The notes under the pieces were generated by a model that was not told the DNA's origin, did not search any database, and saw nothing but the letters and a program-made list of their open reading frames with translations. A DNA stretch of 5,357 bases from Firmicutes bacterium UBA6648 (lineage in GTDB: Bacteria; Bacillota; Clostridia; Peptostreptococcales; Anaerovoracaceae): assembly GCA_002455605.1 (NCBI GenBank), contig DKLE01000296.1:1-5357 (forward strand). Direction: 5' to 3'. Of the stretch, positions 1-5,357 are shown in pieces; the stretch's first letter is position 1; each line of letters opens with the position of its first letter. Both the position numbers and the translations under genes were made by a program.

Positions 1-615
1 CAAATTATAGGAGCCAATATATTAAATATTGCTGTACAGGACTACGATCCGCAAGGTGCCAGTGTTACCATTTTAATCTGTGAGGAAAGTGAACCTCCCG
101 CTCATCATCCATATAACCTAAACCCTTCCGTGGTGGGACATTTGGACAAGAGCCACATAACGGTTCATACCTATCCGGAGTATCATCCGGATAACGGAGT
201 TTGTACGTTCAGAGCGGATATTGATGTATCTACCTGCGGTGAAATTTCTCCGTTAATGGCTTTAAACTACTTAATTGACAGTTTTGATTCTGATATAATG
301 ACAATCGATTATAGAGTCAGAGGGTTTACCCGAGATATAAGAGGTAACAAATTATTTATTGACCACGACATAACATCTATACAAAATTACATTGAACAAG
401 AATTTCTAAATGTATATCAGATGATAGATGTTAACGTATATCAAGAAAATACTTTTCATACAAAATGTAAGGTAAGAAATTTCGAACTGGATAACTACTT
501 ATTTAATTTAAAAGCAGAAAATCTAAACGAAAAAGACAGAAAAAAAATTACCAACCGATTGAAAAACGAAATTGATGAAATCTTTTATGGAAGAAATTTA
601 CCTACATTATACTAA
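1..615 (+). CDS. speD: S-adenosylmethionine decarboxylase proenzyme, E. coli-type (5' end missing)
   Basis: Makes decarboxylated S-adenosylmethionine, the aminopropyl donor for spermidine synthesis, in the cytoplasm. The frame is open from the first base, so the gene starts before the window; 204 residues are visible. An apparent GTG start at 130 is not real, because typical SpeD sequence continues upstream of it. The self-cleavage site LDKSH is present: Ser at bases 151-153 becomes the pyruvoyl cofactor of the alpha chain. The motif STCGEISPL carries the catalytic Cys at bases 235-237, 28 residues after that Ser, as in E. coli (Ser112/Cys140). The blocks TIDYRVRGFTRDI, DVNVYQEN and YGRN match E. 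coli SpeD closely. About 153 residues follow the Ser, as in the 264-residue E. coli enzyme, so about 60 N-terminal residues are missing. This long form differs from the short SpeD of Bacillus subtilis. It lies 32 bases before speE and is surely cotranscribed with it. Confidence 0.97.
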   Translation, partial: QIIGANILNIAVQDYDPQGASVTILICEESEPPAHHPYNLNPSVVGHLDKSHITVHTYPEYHPDNGVCTFRADIDVSTCGEISPLMALNYLIDSFDSDIMTIDYRVRGFTRDIRGNKLFIDHDITSIQNYIEQEFLNVYQMIDVNVYQENTFHTKCKVRNFELDNYLFNLKAENLNEKDRKKITNRLKNEIDEIFYGRNLPTLY

Positions 616-647
616 TCATTGTACGAAATTAAAGGAGATACACTATT

Positions 648-1520
648 ATGATGCATGAAATGGCCGATTTGTGGTTCAATGAACACCATGTGCTCAACTC
701 AGTTAAATTCAGTTTAAATGTGCAGGAAATTCTACACACGGAAAAAACCCCTTTTCAAAAGCTTGAAATGTATAAAAATGATACCTTTGGAGTATTTATG
801 ACATTAGATGGTTTTATTCAAGTTACCGAAAAAGATGAATTCGTATATCATGATATGATTTGCCACCCTGCGCTTGCAGTCAATCCAAACATCAAAAAAG
901 TTTTGATTATCGGAGGCGGCGATGGCGGAACAGCCAGAGAAGTAGCCCGCTATCCTCACATTGAATCCATTGATATGGTTGAAATTGATGGTGCTGTTGT
1001 AGAAGCCTGTAAAAAATATATGCCCTCTACAGCCTGTGTTTTTTCTAATGAACCGAGACTAAACCTTATCATTGGTGACGGGCTTAAATTTGTAGAAGAA
1101 TCAGAAGATAATCTCTACGATTTAATCTTAGTTGATTCTACGGATCCCGCCGGCCCGGGAGAAGGACTTTTTACCGTTAACTTTTACGAAAACTGTTATC
1201 GGGCATTAAAAGAAGACGGAATTTTAATTAATCAGCATGAATGTGCTTTCCATGCCTTGGATGCAGAGCAAATGCAGAAGGCCCACAGTAAGATAAAAAA
1301 AGTATTCCCGATTGCTAAGGTCTACGGATTTAATATACCTACCTATGCTACCGGATACTGGTATTTTGGATTCGCTTCCAAAAAGTACGATCCAATTGAA
1401 GACTTAAAGGGTGAACAATGGGAAAAATTTGGTTTGACAACTAAATATTACAATACCGATATTCATACAGGTGCTTTTGCTCTTCCGAATTATGTCAAGG
1501 AAGTTTTAGCTAAAGCCTAG
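648..1520 (+). CDS. speE: Spermidine synthase (polyamine aminopropyltransferase)
   Basis: Transfers the aminopropyl group of decarboxylated S-adenosylmethionine to a diamine, normally putrescine, giving spermidine and methylthioadenosine. The 290-residue length fits the family. An N-terminal beta domain (about 1-75, with EKDEFVYHDM) is followed by a Rossmann methyltransferase-like domain. That domain has the nucleotide-binding loop GGGDGGTAREV (89-99), the acidic VEIDG (Asp114), GDG (143-145) and the active-site segment DSTDPAGP (163-170). IPTYATGYWYFGFASKKYDP near the C terminus is also typical. The start at 648 has an AAAGGAGA site at 631-638 at good spacing. A second ATG directly follows at 651 and would be slightly far from that site. 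The segment after the last core strand reads NQHECAFH (195-202), where many bacterial homologues have an SPW/SPY-like motif, so acceptor preference cannot be read with certainty. Second gene of the speD-speE operon, which a terminator closes 27 bases downstream. Confidence 0.96.
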   Translation: MMHEMADLWFNEHHVLNSVKFSLNVQEILHTEKTPFQKLEMYKNDTFGVFMTLDGFIQVTEKDEFVYHDMICHPALAVNPNIKKVLIIGGGDGGTAREVARYPHIESIDMVEIDGAVVEACKKYMPSTACVFSNEPRLNLIIGDGLKFVEESEDNLYDLILVDSTDPAGPGEGLFTVNFYENCYRALKEDGILINQHECAFHALDAEQMQKAHSKIKKVFPIAKVYGFNIPTYATGYWYFGFASKKYDPIEDLKGEQWEKFGLTTKYYNTDIHTGAFALPNYVKEVLAKA

Positions 1521-1547
1521 ACAAGAAAGAAAACATATGATAGTATA

Positions 1548-1584
1548 ACGGGGTTGCTTATTTTATTTAAGCAGCCTCGTTTTT
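1548..1584 (+). terminator. Intrinsic terminator after speE
   Basis: A 13-bp stem (1548-1560 with 1568-1580, including two G-U pairs) closes a 7-base loop and runs into a run of five T. It starts 27 bases after the speE stop and separates the polyamine operon from the riboswitch unit. Confidence 0.88.
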
Positions 1585-1601
1585 ACAGCAAAACTAAATA
1601 G

Positions 1602-1639
1602 GACAGTTCGTAACCATCCTGTCATTAAACAAAACTAGG
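1602..1639 (+). promoter_or_regulatory. preQ1-I riboswitch aptamer
   Basis: RNA sensor for pre-queuosine-1 in the leader of the downstream salvage genes. Stem P1 is GACAG (1602-1606) with CTGTC (1619-1623) and encloses the 12-base loop TTCGTAACCATC. An A-rich tail, ATTAAACAAAACTAGG, follows at 1624-1639. The layout matches the preQ1-I class: a 5-bp stem, a loop of about 12 bases, and an AACAAAAC-type tail that lies in the P1 groove. It is very close to the B. subtilis queC and Thermoanaerobacter tengcongensis aptamers as I remember them. CC in the loop (1614-1615) can pair with GG at 1638-1639 to form the P2 pseudoknot. The loop and tail look like the non-type-1 variants (GTAACC, CTAGG), but the subtype is a judgement from memory. 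The two genes below it encode a radical SAM protein and a queuosine-precursor transporter, which supports the call. Confidence 0.9.
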
Positions 1640-1644
1640 ACCAG

Positions 1645-1664
1645 CCTGCTAGGTAATCAGCAGG
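1645..1664 (+). promoter_or_regulatory. Expression-platform hairpin downstream of the preQ1 aptamer
   Basis: CCTGCT (1645-1650) pairs perfectly with AGCAGG (1659-1664) around an 8-base loop. It begins six bases after the aptamer and is not followed by a good T run, so it is not itself a terminator. A competing pairing exists: CTAG at 1635-1638, inside the aptamer 3' end, is complementary to CTAG at 1649-1652, overlapping this stem. The hairpin and the aptamer could therefore be linked through mutually exclusive folds. The exact switching path is inference. Confidence 0.45.
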
Positions 1665-1673
1665 ATTATTTGT

Positions 1674-1700
1674 GGTGCTATGGGCACCCTTTTTATTTTT
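1674..1700 (+). terminator. Probable riboswitch-controlled intrinsic terminator
   Basis: GGTGC (1674-1678) pairs with GCACC (1684-1688) around TATGG, followed by CTTTTTATTTTT to 1700. The stem is short, but the T tract is strong and the site lies between aptamer and coding region, where a preQ1-I attenuator is expected. Ligand binding would be expected to favour termination; that direction is inferred from the class, not read from the sequence. Confidence 0.65.
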
Positions 1701-1745
1701 GTGTTCTTTTTTGACGGTGTTTGGTTATGCTTCCTAGTATAAATG

Positions 1746-1753
1746 AAAGGAGG
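1746..1753 (+). promoter_or_regulatory. Ribosome binding site that fixes the radical SAM gene start
   Basis: AAAGGAGG lies just upstream of the ATG at 1758. An in-frame ATG at 1743 sits before this site, so the ribosome binding site would be codons 2-4 of that longer frame. The ATG at 1758 (spacing 4 after GGAGG) is therefore the likely start. Confidence 0.8.
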
Positions 1754-1757
1754 ATGT

Positions 1758-2486
1758 ATGTCCGACACCAATCAACTAATCCGTTATTCTATAATCACAG
1801 AAAAAAATCCGCGAGAAATTGTACTTCTTAGAGGAAATGGCTGCAAATGGCGACGTTGCAGATTTTGTGATTATCATTTGGATTTCAATTTAAATTCCCA
1901 ACTCAATTACCAATTAAACGCCCAAGTTTTAAAAAAAGTTACCGGGCAGTTTCAACAGCTTGAAGTAATCAATTCGGGAAGCTTTTCCGATTTAGATACA
2001 GATACCATGAAACTAATAAAAGACATCTGTGTGCAAAAACATATCAAGTATTTATATTTTGAGTGCCATTGGATGGACAGGCATCATATACTTCCTTTAA
2101 AAGAGAAACTGAAAACATCGGGTATTTCTCTTCAGATAAAAGGAGGTGTAGAAACCTTTGATAAAGAATACAGAGAAACTGTTTTTTGTAAAGGTATAGA
2201 CACCGACAGACCTCAGGAATTAGCAAAATATTATGATCAGGTATGTCTCTTATTTGGTATAACCGGTCAAACACAAAATTCAATGGAAAATGATCTGAAA
2301 ACAGGTTTAAAATATTTCAACCGGGTTTGCGTGAACCTCATGACAGAAAACAGTACAGAAATCAAACCCGATAAACAGGTACTTTCCATTTTTATGGATA
2401 CTATTTATCCAAAATACAGCGAAAACCCTAAAGTTGAGATTCTCTTAAATAATACCGACTTTGGGGTGGGAGGAAAAAATGAGTAA
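1758..2486 (+). CDS. queL: Radical SAM protein, probable queuine lyase of preQ1 salvage
   Basis: Probably cleaves queuine to release preQ1, the reaction described for the QueL subgroup of radical SAM enzymes in gut Clostridia. The protein has 242 residues from ATG 1758. GNGCKWRRCRFCDYH places three cysteines at 29, 34 and 37, a CX4CX2C motif rather than the usual CX3CX2C; they should bind the [4Fe-4S] cluster that cleaves SAM. NSGSFSD (72-78), YFECHWMDRHH (100-110) and GGVETFD (129-135) sit at the spacing of successive strands in a partial radical SAM barrel. No extra C-terminal domain or further cysteine cluster is visible. The gene follows a preQ1-I riboswitch and overlaps a queuosine-precursor transporter by 8 bases, which is the main ground for the specific function. 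The radical SAM call is secure. The queuine lyase assignment is inference from motif, size and context; the alternative is another enzyme of 7-deazaguanine metabolism. Confidence 0.72.
   Translation: MSDTNQLIRYSIITEKNPREIVLLRGNGCKWRRCRFCDYHLDFNLNSQLNYQLNAQVLKKVTGQFQQLEVINSGSFSDLDTDTMKLIKDICVQKHIKYLYFECHWMDRHHILPLKEKLKTSGISLQIKGGVETFDKEYRETVFCKGIDTDRPQELAKYYDQVCLLFGITGQTQNSMENDLKTGLKYFNRVCVNLMTENSTEIKPDKQVLSIFMDTIYPKYSENPKVEILLNNTDFGVGGKNE
2468..2473 (+). promoter_or_regulatory. Ribosome binding site that fixes the transporter start
   Basis: GGGAGG lies 5 bases before the ATG at 2479, inside the end of the radical SAM gene. It rules out the in-frame TTG at 2461, which lies upstream of the site. 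Confidence 0.8.
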
Positions 2487-3183
2487 TGAAATTTTATTAA
2501 TAATTAATGTATTGATTCTATATTCCGGCGTTTTGATCTGGTACAAAATCTTCGGCAGCCGGGGCCTGTTTTGCTGGACAGTATTTGCAACGATTGCGGC
2601 AAATATAGAAGTGTTGATTCTGGTGGATGCTTTCGGTATTCAACAAACCTTAGGCAATATCATGTTTGCCACAACATTTATTGTAACTGACATTCTCAGT
2701 GAAACAGAAGGCAAGCAGGAAGCTCAAAAAGCCGTAAATATCGGTATCTTCACCTCTATCTCTTTTATCATTGTAAGCCAGCTTTGGCTTCAATATACGC
2801 CTTCCGCTGATGACTGGGCATTTCCAAGTATTCAGGAAATTTTTTCCAATACCCCTAGGCTTATGCTGGTCAGCTTGATAGTATATGTAATCGCACAGAA
2901 TTTTGATGTCTGGGCCTATCATAAGATCTGGCAGGCTACCAACAAAATATGCAAGGATAAAAATAAATATTTATGGCTTAGAAACAATGGCTCCACTATG
3001 CTTTCACAGCTCTTAAACACGGTACTGTTCTCCTTTGGAGCATTCTGGGGAATGTATCCATTAAATACACTGCTGGATATTATATTGGCCAGCTATGGAA
3101 TATTTCTTATAACCTCCTTAGCCGATACTCCTGTTGTGTACGTTGCCCGTAAAATCAGTCAAAATAGAAAAAGGGCTTTATAG
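2479..3183 (+). CDS. Queuosine precursor transporter (YhhQ/DUF165, VUT family)
   Basis: Integral membrane importer for 7-deazaguanine precursors of the tRNA base queuosine. From ATG 2479 it has 234 residues and about six or seven hydrophobic segments, near 5-25, 31-50, 58-73, 86-105, 128-147, 174-191 and 197-222. Family marks include TDILSE (70-75) at the end of an early helix, QNFDVWAYHK (140-149), and LWLRNNGSTMLSQLLNT (165-181), which resembles the conserved RNN-ST-SQ-DT stretch of YhhQ proteins. Asn180 stands where I recall an Asp in many homologues. No signal peptide beyond the first membrane helix. It is translationally coupled to the upstream radical SAM gene (8-base overlap) and shares its preQ1 riboswitch. 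E. coli YhhQ carries preQ0 and preQ1, and a chlamydial homologue carries queuine. Pairing with a queuine-cleaving enzyme suggests queuine as substrate here, but the sequence does not decide this. Confidence 0.9.
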   Translation: MSNEILLIINVLILYSGVLIWYKIFGSRGLFCWTVFATIAANIEVLILVDAFGIQQTLGNIMFATTFIVTDILSETEGKQEAQKAVNIGIFTSISFIIVSQLWLQYTPSADDWAFPSIQEIFSNTPRLMLVSLIVYVIAQNFDVWAYHKIWQATNKICKDKNKYLWLRNNGSTMLSQLLNTVLFSFGAFWGMYPLNTLLDIILASYGIFLITSLADTPVVYVARKISQNRKRAL

Positions 3184-3192
3184 GTAAAAACC

Positions 3193-3236
3193 AAGGGTGA
3201 TTTCAAGAAAATTTTTTCTTGAAATCACCCTTTATT
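3193..3236. terminator. Bidirectional intrinsic terminator between convergent genes
   Basis: A perfect 17-bp inverted repeat (3193-3209 with 3216-3232) encloses a 6-base loop. On the plus strand it runs into TTTATTTATT; on the minus strand it runs into GGTTTTTACC. It starts 9 bases after the transporter stop and ends 6 bases beyond the acyl-CoA synthetase stop, so it can end transcription from both sides. Confidence 0.93.
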
Positions 3237-3238
3237 TA

Positions 3239-4969
3239 TTATTTTATTATATTTTCTTGTCTTTTTATTTTATGAGTAGTAGTCTTTACAAATTCCGTAT
3301 TTCTTATCACAATCTGTCGGACTCTCTTATAGTTAGGAAGAGTCTGGTTTACATCAGCAATTTTGCCTTTTATCAATTTATATACCTTGTCGTCATCCTC
3401 TCCATATCCAAATTCCTCATTGATGATATCATATTCCGGCCGAATCTGAACACTGACTGTTGTTTCCCCTGTCTCCTCATTTTCGGTTCCGTAAACCATA
3501 CATTCTTGAATATATGGTATTTTATTCAAATATTCTTCAATTTCCTCCGGATAAATATTTTTCCCGGTCTTGGTCACTATAACATTCTTTTGTCTTCCGG
3601 TTAAATACAACCAGCCATTCTCATCCACAAAGCCTAAGTCTCCCGTATGAAACCAACCATCCTTTAACACCTCTGCGGTTTTTTCCGGCATGTTGTAATA
3701 GCCAAGCATAACATTCGGCCCTTTAAACGCAATTTCTCCGATACCATCTTCATTTTTATTGATAATCTGCAATTGTCCGCTTGGAACCACCTGCCCCACT
3801 GAGCCTGCTTTTCCGTATCTGTCTGTAAAGTCCGGAGTTCCTGATACCAGGGGAGCGGTTTCTGTCAGTCCATATCCCATAACAATATCTATACCCAAGT
3901 CCTGAAAACCTCTGACAACGTTAGGACTTATGGCAGCTGCCCCAGTTACCAGCATTCTTAAATTTCCTCCGAAGTTGGAGTAAACGGAGCTAAAAATCTT
4001 TTTACGCGCATCAATTCCTAATTTTTTTAAGGTTTTATGAAGTTTAACAGCCATTTTTAAAGCCTTTGTCATTTCTGTTTTTTCTGCTTGTTTCCAAATT
4101 TTGCTGTACATGGATTCAAAGATAAGCGGTACGCCTACCAGTAAAGAAGCCTTTGCCTCCACCAAATTTTTAGTAACATATTTGAGCCCTTCATAAAAGG
4201 CAATAGAACCGCCTTGAAACAATACAACCATGATTCCTATGGAAGATTCAAAGGTATGATGAATAGGCAAAATGGATAAGGCTCTGTCATCCTCCTTAAG
4301 CTTTACAATTCTGCTTATATCCTGTACGTTGCTTACGATATTTTTATGACATAGCATAACGGCTTTCGGCACATCTGTTGTTCCCGAAGTAAACAAAAGC
4401 ATTCGAACTTCCATGGGATCCACAACCATATCCACAAAACGTCTGTCCCCTTTGCCCAGCAGCATCCGGCCTTCTTCCATCAAATATTCCCAAGCATTCT
4501 CCTGATTGCGCTGGCCTTTTTTAGAGTAAACCTCCATCTGAAATTTGTATGGAATGTCTACATCCTTAAACATATTTTTATAAGCAGAAGTAAAAAATAT
4601 GGCTTTACACCCTGCCGTAGTAAGTAAGTTTACAATTTCTTCCTTGCTCAATTCTTTATCTAACGGAACCACCTTGCCCACTCCGTTTACAATAGCAAAA
4701 TAAGAAACCATCCATGCATAACAATTTTCTCCGATGACCGCGATATTTTCACCTTCGAGACCTAAATCAATCAATTTGGTCCCCAAAGCATCAACATCAT
4801 CCTTCAACGTAATATAATTAATTTCTTTATAGTCACCGCCTTTTTCTTCCTTATATAAAAAAGCCGGCTTTTTGCCAAATAACTCTTTACTGGTAATCAG
4901 CAAGTCTTTAAGAGTATCTATGTCCCTAACCTTATATAGTTTATTTTTATAGATATTTTCATATATCAT
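3239..4969 (-). CDS. AMP-forming acyl-CoA synthetase (long-chain fatty acid--CoA ligase-like)
   Basis: Adenylates a carboxylic acid with ATP and, in this subgroup, probably passes the acyl group to CoA; the chain length is unknown. The 576 residues cover both domains of the ANL superfamily. The ATP loop is FTSGTTDVPKAV (193-204). It departs from the usual TSGTTG-PKG at Asp199 and Ala203 but keeps the Lys. MGYGLTETAP (364-373), WFHTGDLG (439-446) and TGRQKNVIVTKTG (457-469) are the later core motifs. KTTTHKIKR (562-570) is the C-terminal motif, with Lys567 as the likely catalytic lysine; the usual Gly before it is His. No membrane segment or carrier domain is present, so it is a free-standing ligase. 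The start at 4969 has GGAGGA at 4976-4981, 6 bases upstream. It is a single gene, convergent with the transporter and divergent from deoD. Transfer to an acyl carrier protein instead of CoA cannot be excluded. Confidence 0.88.
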   Translation of the reverse strand: MIYENIYKNKLYKVRDIDTLKDLLITSKELFGKKPAFLYKEEKGGDYKEINYITLKDDVDALGTKLIDLGLEGENIAVIGENCYAWMVSYFAIVNGVGKVVPLDKELSKEEIVNLLTTAGCKAIFFTSAYKNMFKDVDIPYKFQMEVYSKKGQRNQENAWEYLMEEGRMLLGKGDRRFVDMVVDPMEVRMLLFTSGTTDVPKAVMLCHKNIVSNVQDISRIVKLKEDDRALSILPIHHTFESSIGIMVVLFQGGSIAFYEGLKYVTKNLVEAKASLLVGVPLIFESMYSKIWKQAEKTEMTKALKMAVKLHKTLKKLGIDARKKIFSSVYSNFGGNLRMLVTGAAAISPNVVRGFQDLGIDIVMGYGLTETAPLVSGTPDFTDRYGKAGSVGQVVPSGQLQIINKNEDGIGEIAFKGPNVMLGYYNMPEKTAEVLKDGWFHTGDLGFVDENGWLYLTGRQKNVIVTKTGKNIYPEEIEEYLNKIPYIQECMVYGTENEETGETTVSVQIRPEYDIINEEFGYGEDDDKVYKLIKGKIADVNQTLPNYKRVRQIVIRNTEFVKTTTHKIKRQENIIK

Positions 4970-5012
4970 TCAAGGTCCTCCAATTGTTATTCTCTTAATT
5001 ATTTTTTTGTGA

Positions 5013-5027
5013 TATACTACTAGTATA
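5013..5027. promoter_or_regulatory. Palindromic candidate operator
   Basis: TATACTA-C-TAGTATA is a perfect 15-base palindrome in the divergent intergenic region. It overlaps the likely -10 element of the acyl-CoA synthetase promoter, the usual place for a repressor site. It resembles operators of dimeric helix-turn-helix repressors such as the GntR class, but no regulator gene is in view. A chance palindrome in AT-rich DNA is possible. Confidence 0.45.
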
Positions 5028-5030
5028 CCA
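5022..5030 (-). promoter_or_regulatory. Candidate extended -10 promoter for the acyl-CoA synthetase gene
   Basis: On the minus strand the sequence is TGGTATACT, an extended -10 (TGn) with a -10 hexamer matching TATAAT in five of six bases. No convincing -35 is seen at 16-18 bases, which is tolerated by extended -10 promoters. It would start transcription near 5015 and give a leader of about 45 bases. Confidence 0.45.
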
Positions 5031-5061
5031 CATATAAAGCGTAAAATCGATATTTATTTCA

Positions 5062-5090
5062 TTATCATATGACATGGTTTTCAATATTAT
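5062..5090 (+). promoter_or_regulatory. Candidate promoter for deoD
   Basis: TTATCA (5062-5067) and TATTAT (5085-5090) are separated by 17 bases and match the sigma-A hexamers in four and five of six positions. Transcription would start near 5097, about 33 bases before the start codon. The region is so AT-rich that other -10-like sequences exist nearby. Confidence 0.35.
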
Positions 5091-5129
5091 ATTACACTAT
5101 ATTTAAGAAAAAAGAAAGGATTTTTTATT

Positions 5130-5357
5130 ATGAGTACACATATTAATGCTGCTAAAAAAGGAGACATTGCCGAATCTATATTGCTTCCCGGGGATCCCTT
5201 AAGAGCAAAATTTATTGCTGAAAATTTTTTAGAAAGTCCAAAGCTCTATAATGAGATTCGCGGCATGTATGGATATACAGGTACTTATAAAGGCGTTCCG
5301 GTTTCTGTACAAGGTACGGGCATGGGTATGCCTTCCATGGGTATTTATTCTTGGGAA
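5130..5357 (+). CDS. deoD: Purine nucleoside phosphorylase DeoD-type (3' end missing)
   Basis: Cytoplasmic enzyme that splits purine (deoxy)nucleosides with phosphate into the base and (deoxy)ribose-1-phosphate, for nucleoside salvage. The first 76 residues are visible; the full E. coli enzyme has about 239. The start MSTHINAAKKGDIA aligns with E. coli MATPHINAEMGDFA and includes the His-Ile-Asn of the family. LLPGDPLRAKFIAE (18-31) holds the phosphate-binding Gly-Asp and Arg. IRGMYGYTGTYKG (43-55) and GTGMGMPSMGIY (62-73) continue the match, so this is the hexameric DeoD type and not the trimeric PunA type. The ATG at 5130 has GAAAGGA at 5114-5120, 9 bases away. It is transcribed away from the acyl-CoA synthetase gene; the 160-base gap between them holds the candidate promoters and palindrome. 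Confidence 0.96.
   Translation, partial: MSTHINAAKKGDIAESILLPGDPLRAKFIAENFLESPKLYNEIRGMYGYTGTYKGVPVSVQGTGMGMPSMGIYSWE

Noticed and set aside
130..615. A shorter gene starting at GTG 130
   Set aside because: The frame is open back to base 1 and the upstream residues are ordinary SpeD sequence ahead of the cleavage site. The protein is simply cut by the window edge.
1518..1546. Possible promoter for the riboswitch transcript: TAGACA, 17 bases, TAGTAT
   Set aside because: The spacing is good, but the start point would fall inside the speE terminator hairpin and the -10 is weak. No better promoter was found between 1584 and 1602, so the true start of the leader RNA stays unresolved.
1711..1740. 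TTGACG and TAGTAT, 18 bases apart, as a promoter bypassing the riboswitch
   Set aside because: Transcription would begin about at 1747, inside the ribosome binding site at 1746-1753, so the message could not be translated normally.
2044..2283. 79-codon minus-strand open frame
   Set aside because: It lies wholly inside the radical SAM gene on the opposite strand, has no convincing protein features, and no ribosome binding site was evident.
2650..2922. 90-codon minus-strand open frame
   Set aside because: Antisense to the transporter gene, with a composition expected of a shadow frame.
3197..3604. 135-codon plus-strand open frame rich in Phe and Ile
   Set aside because: It begins inside the bidirectional terminator and runs antisense to the conserved C-terminal domain of the acyl-CoA synthetase. 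Its hydrophobic look comes from reading the complement of Lys/Glu-rich codons.

Overview
This is a low-GC window whose gene content, strong AGGAGG-type ribosome binding sites and protein sequences suggest an anaerobic Firmicute of the class Clostridia. I cannot name the genus. It holds six protein genes, two of them cut by the window edges, and one recognisable metabolite riboswitch.

Positions 1-1584 are a polyamine operon. It contains the 3' three quarters of speD (S-adenosylmethionine decarboxylase, the long E. coli-type proenzyme), then speE (spermidine synthase), then an intrinsic terminator. SpeD makes the aminopropyl donor that SpeE transfers to a diamine.

Positions 1602-3236 are a queuosine-precursor salvage unit. 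A preQ1-I riboswitch (aptamer about 1602-1639) and a probable intrinsic terminator (1674-1700) precede two overlapping genes. The first is a small radical SAM protein with an unusual CX4CX2C cluster motif, best explained as the queuine lyase QueL. The second is a YhhQ-family membrane transporter for queuosine precursors. The inferred logic is that the transporter imports a 7-deazaguanine (queuine or preQ1), the radical SAM enzyme converts queuine to preQ1, and preQ1 shuts off expression through the leader. Both genes have start codons a little downstream of the longest open frame. A long bidirectional hairpin terminator (about 3193-3236) ends the unit.

Positions 3239-4969 on the minus strand encode an AMP-forming acyl-CoA synthetase of the FadD-like adenylating superfamily. 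It converges on the salvage unit and is divergent from the last gene. Its promoter region carries a 15-bp palindrome overlapping a likely extended -10, which suggests repressor control.

Positions 5130-5357 are the 5' end of deoD, a hexameric-type purine nucleoside phosphorylase.

The most interesting part is the riboswitch-controlled salvage operon: a recently recognised kind of pathway with an apparent product-feedback design. I saw no mobile elements, CRISPR arrays, tRNA or rRNA genes.
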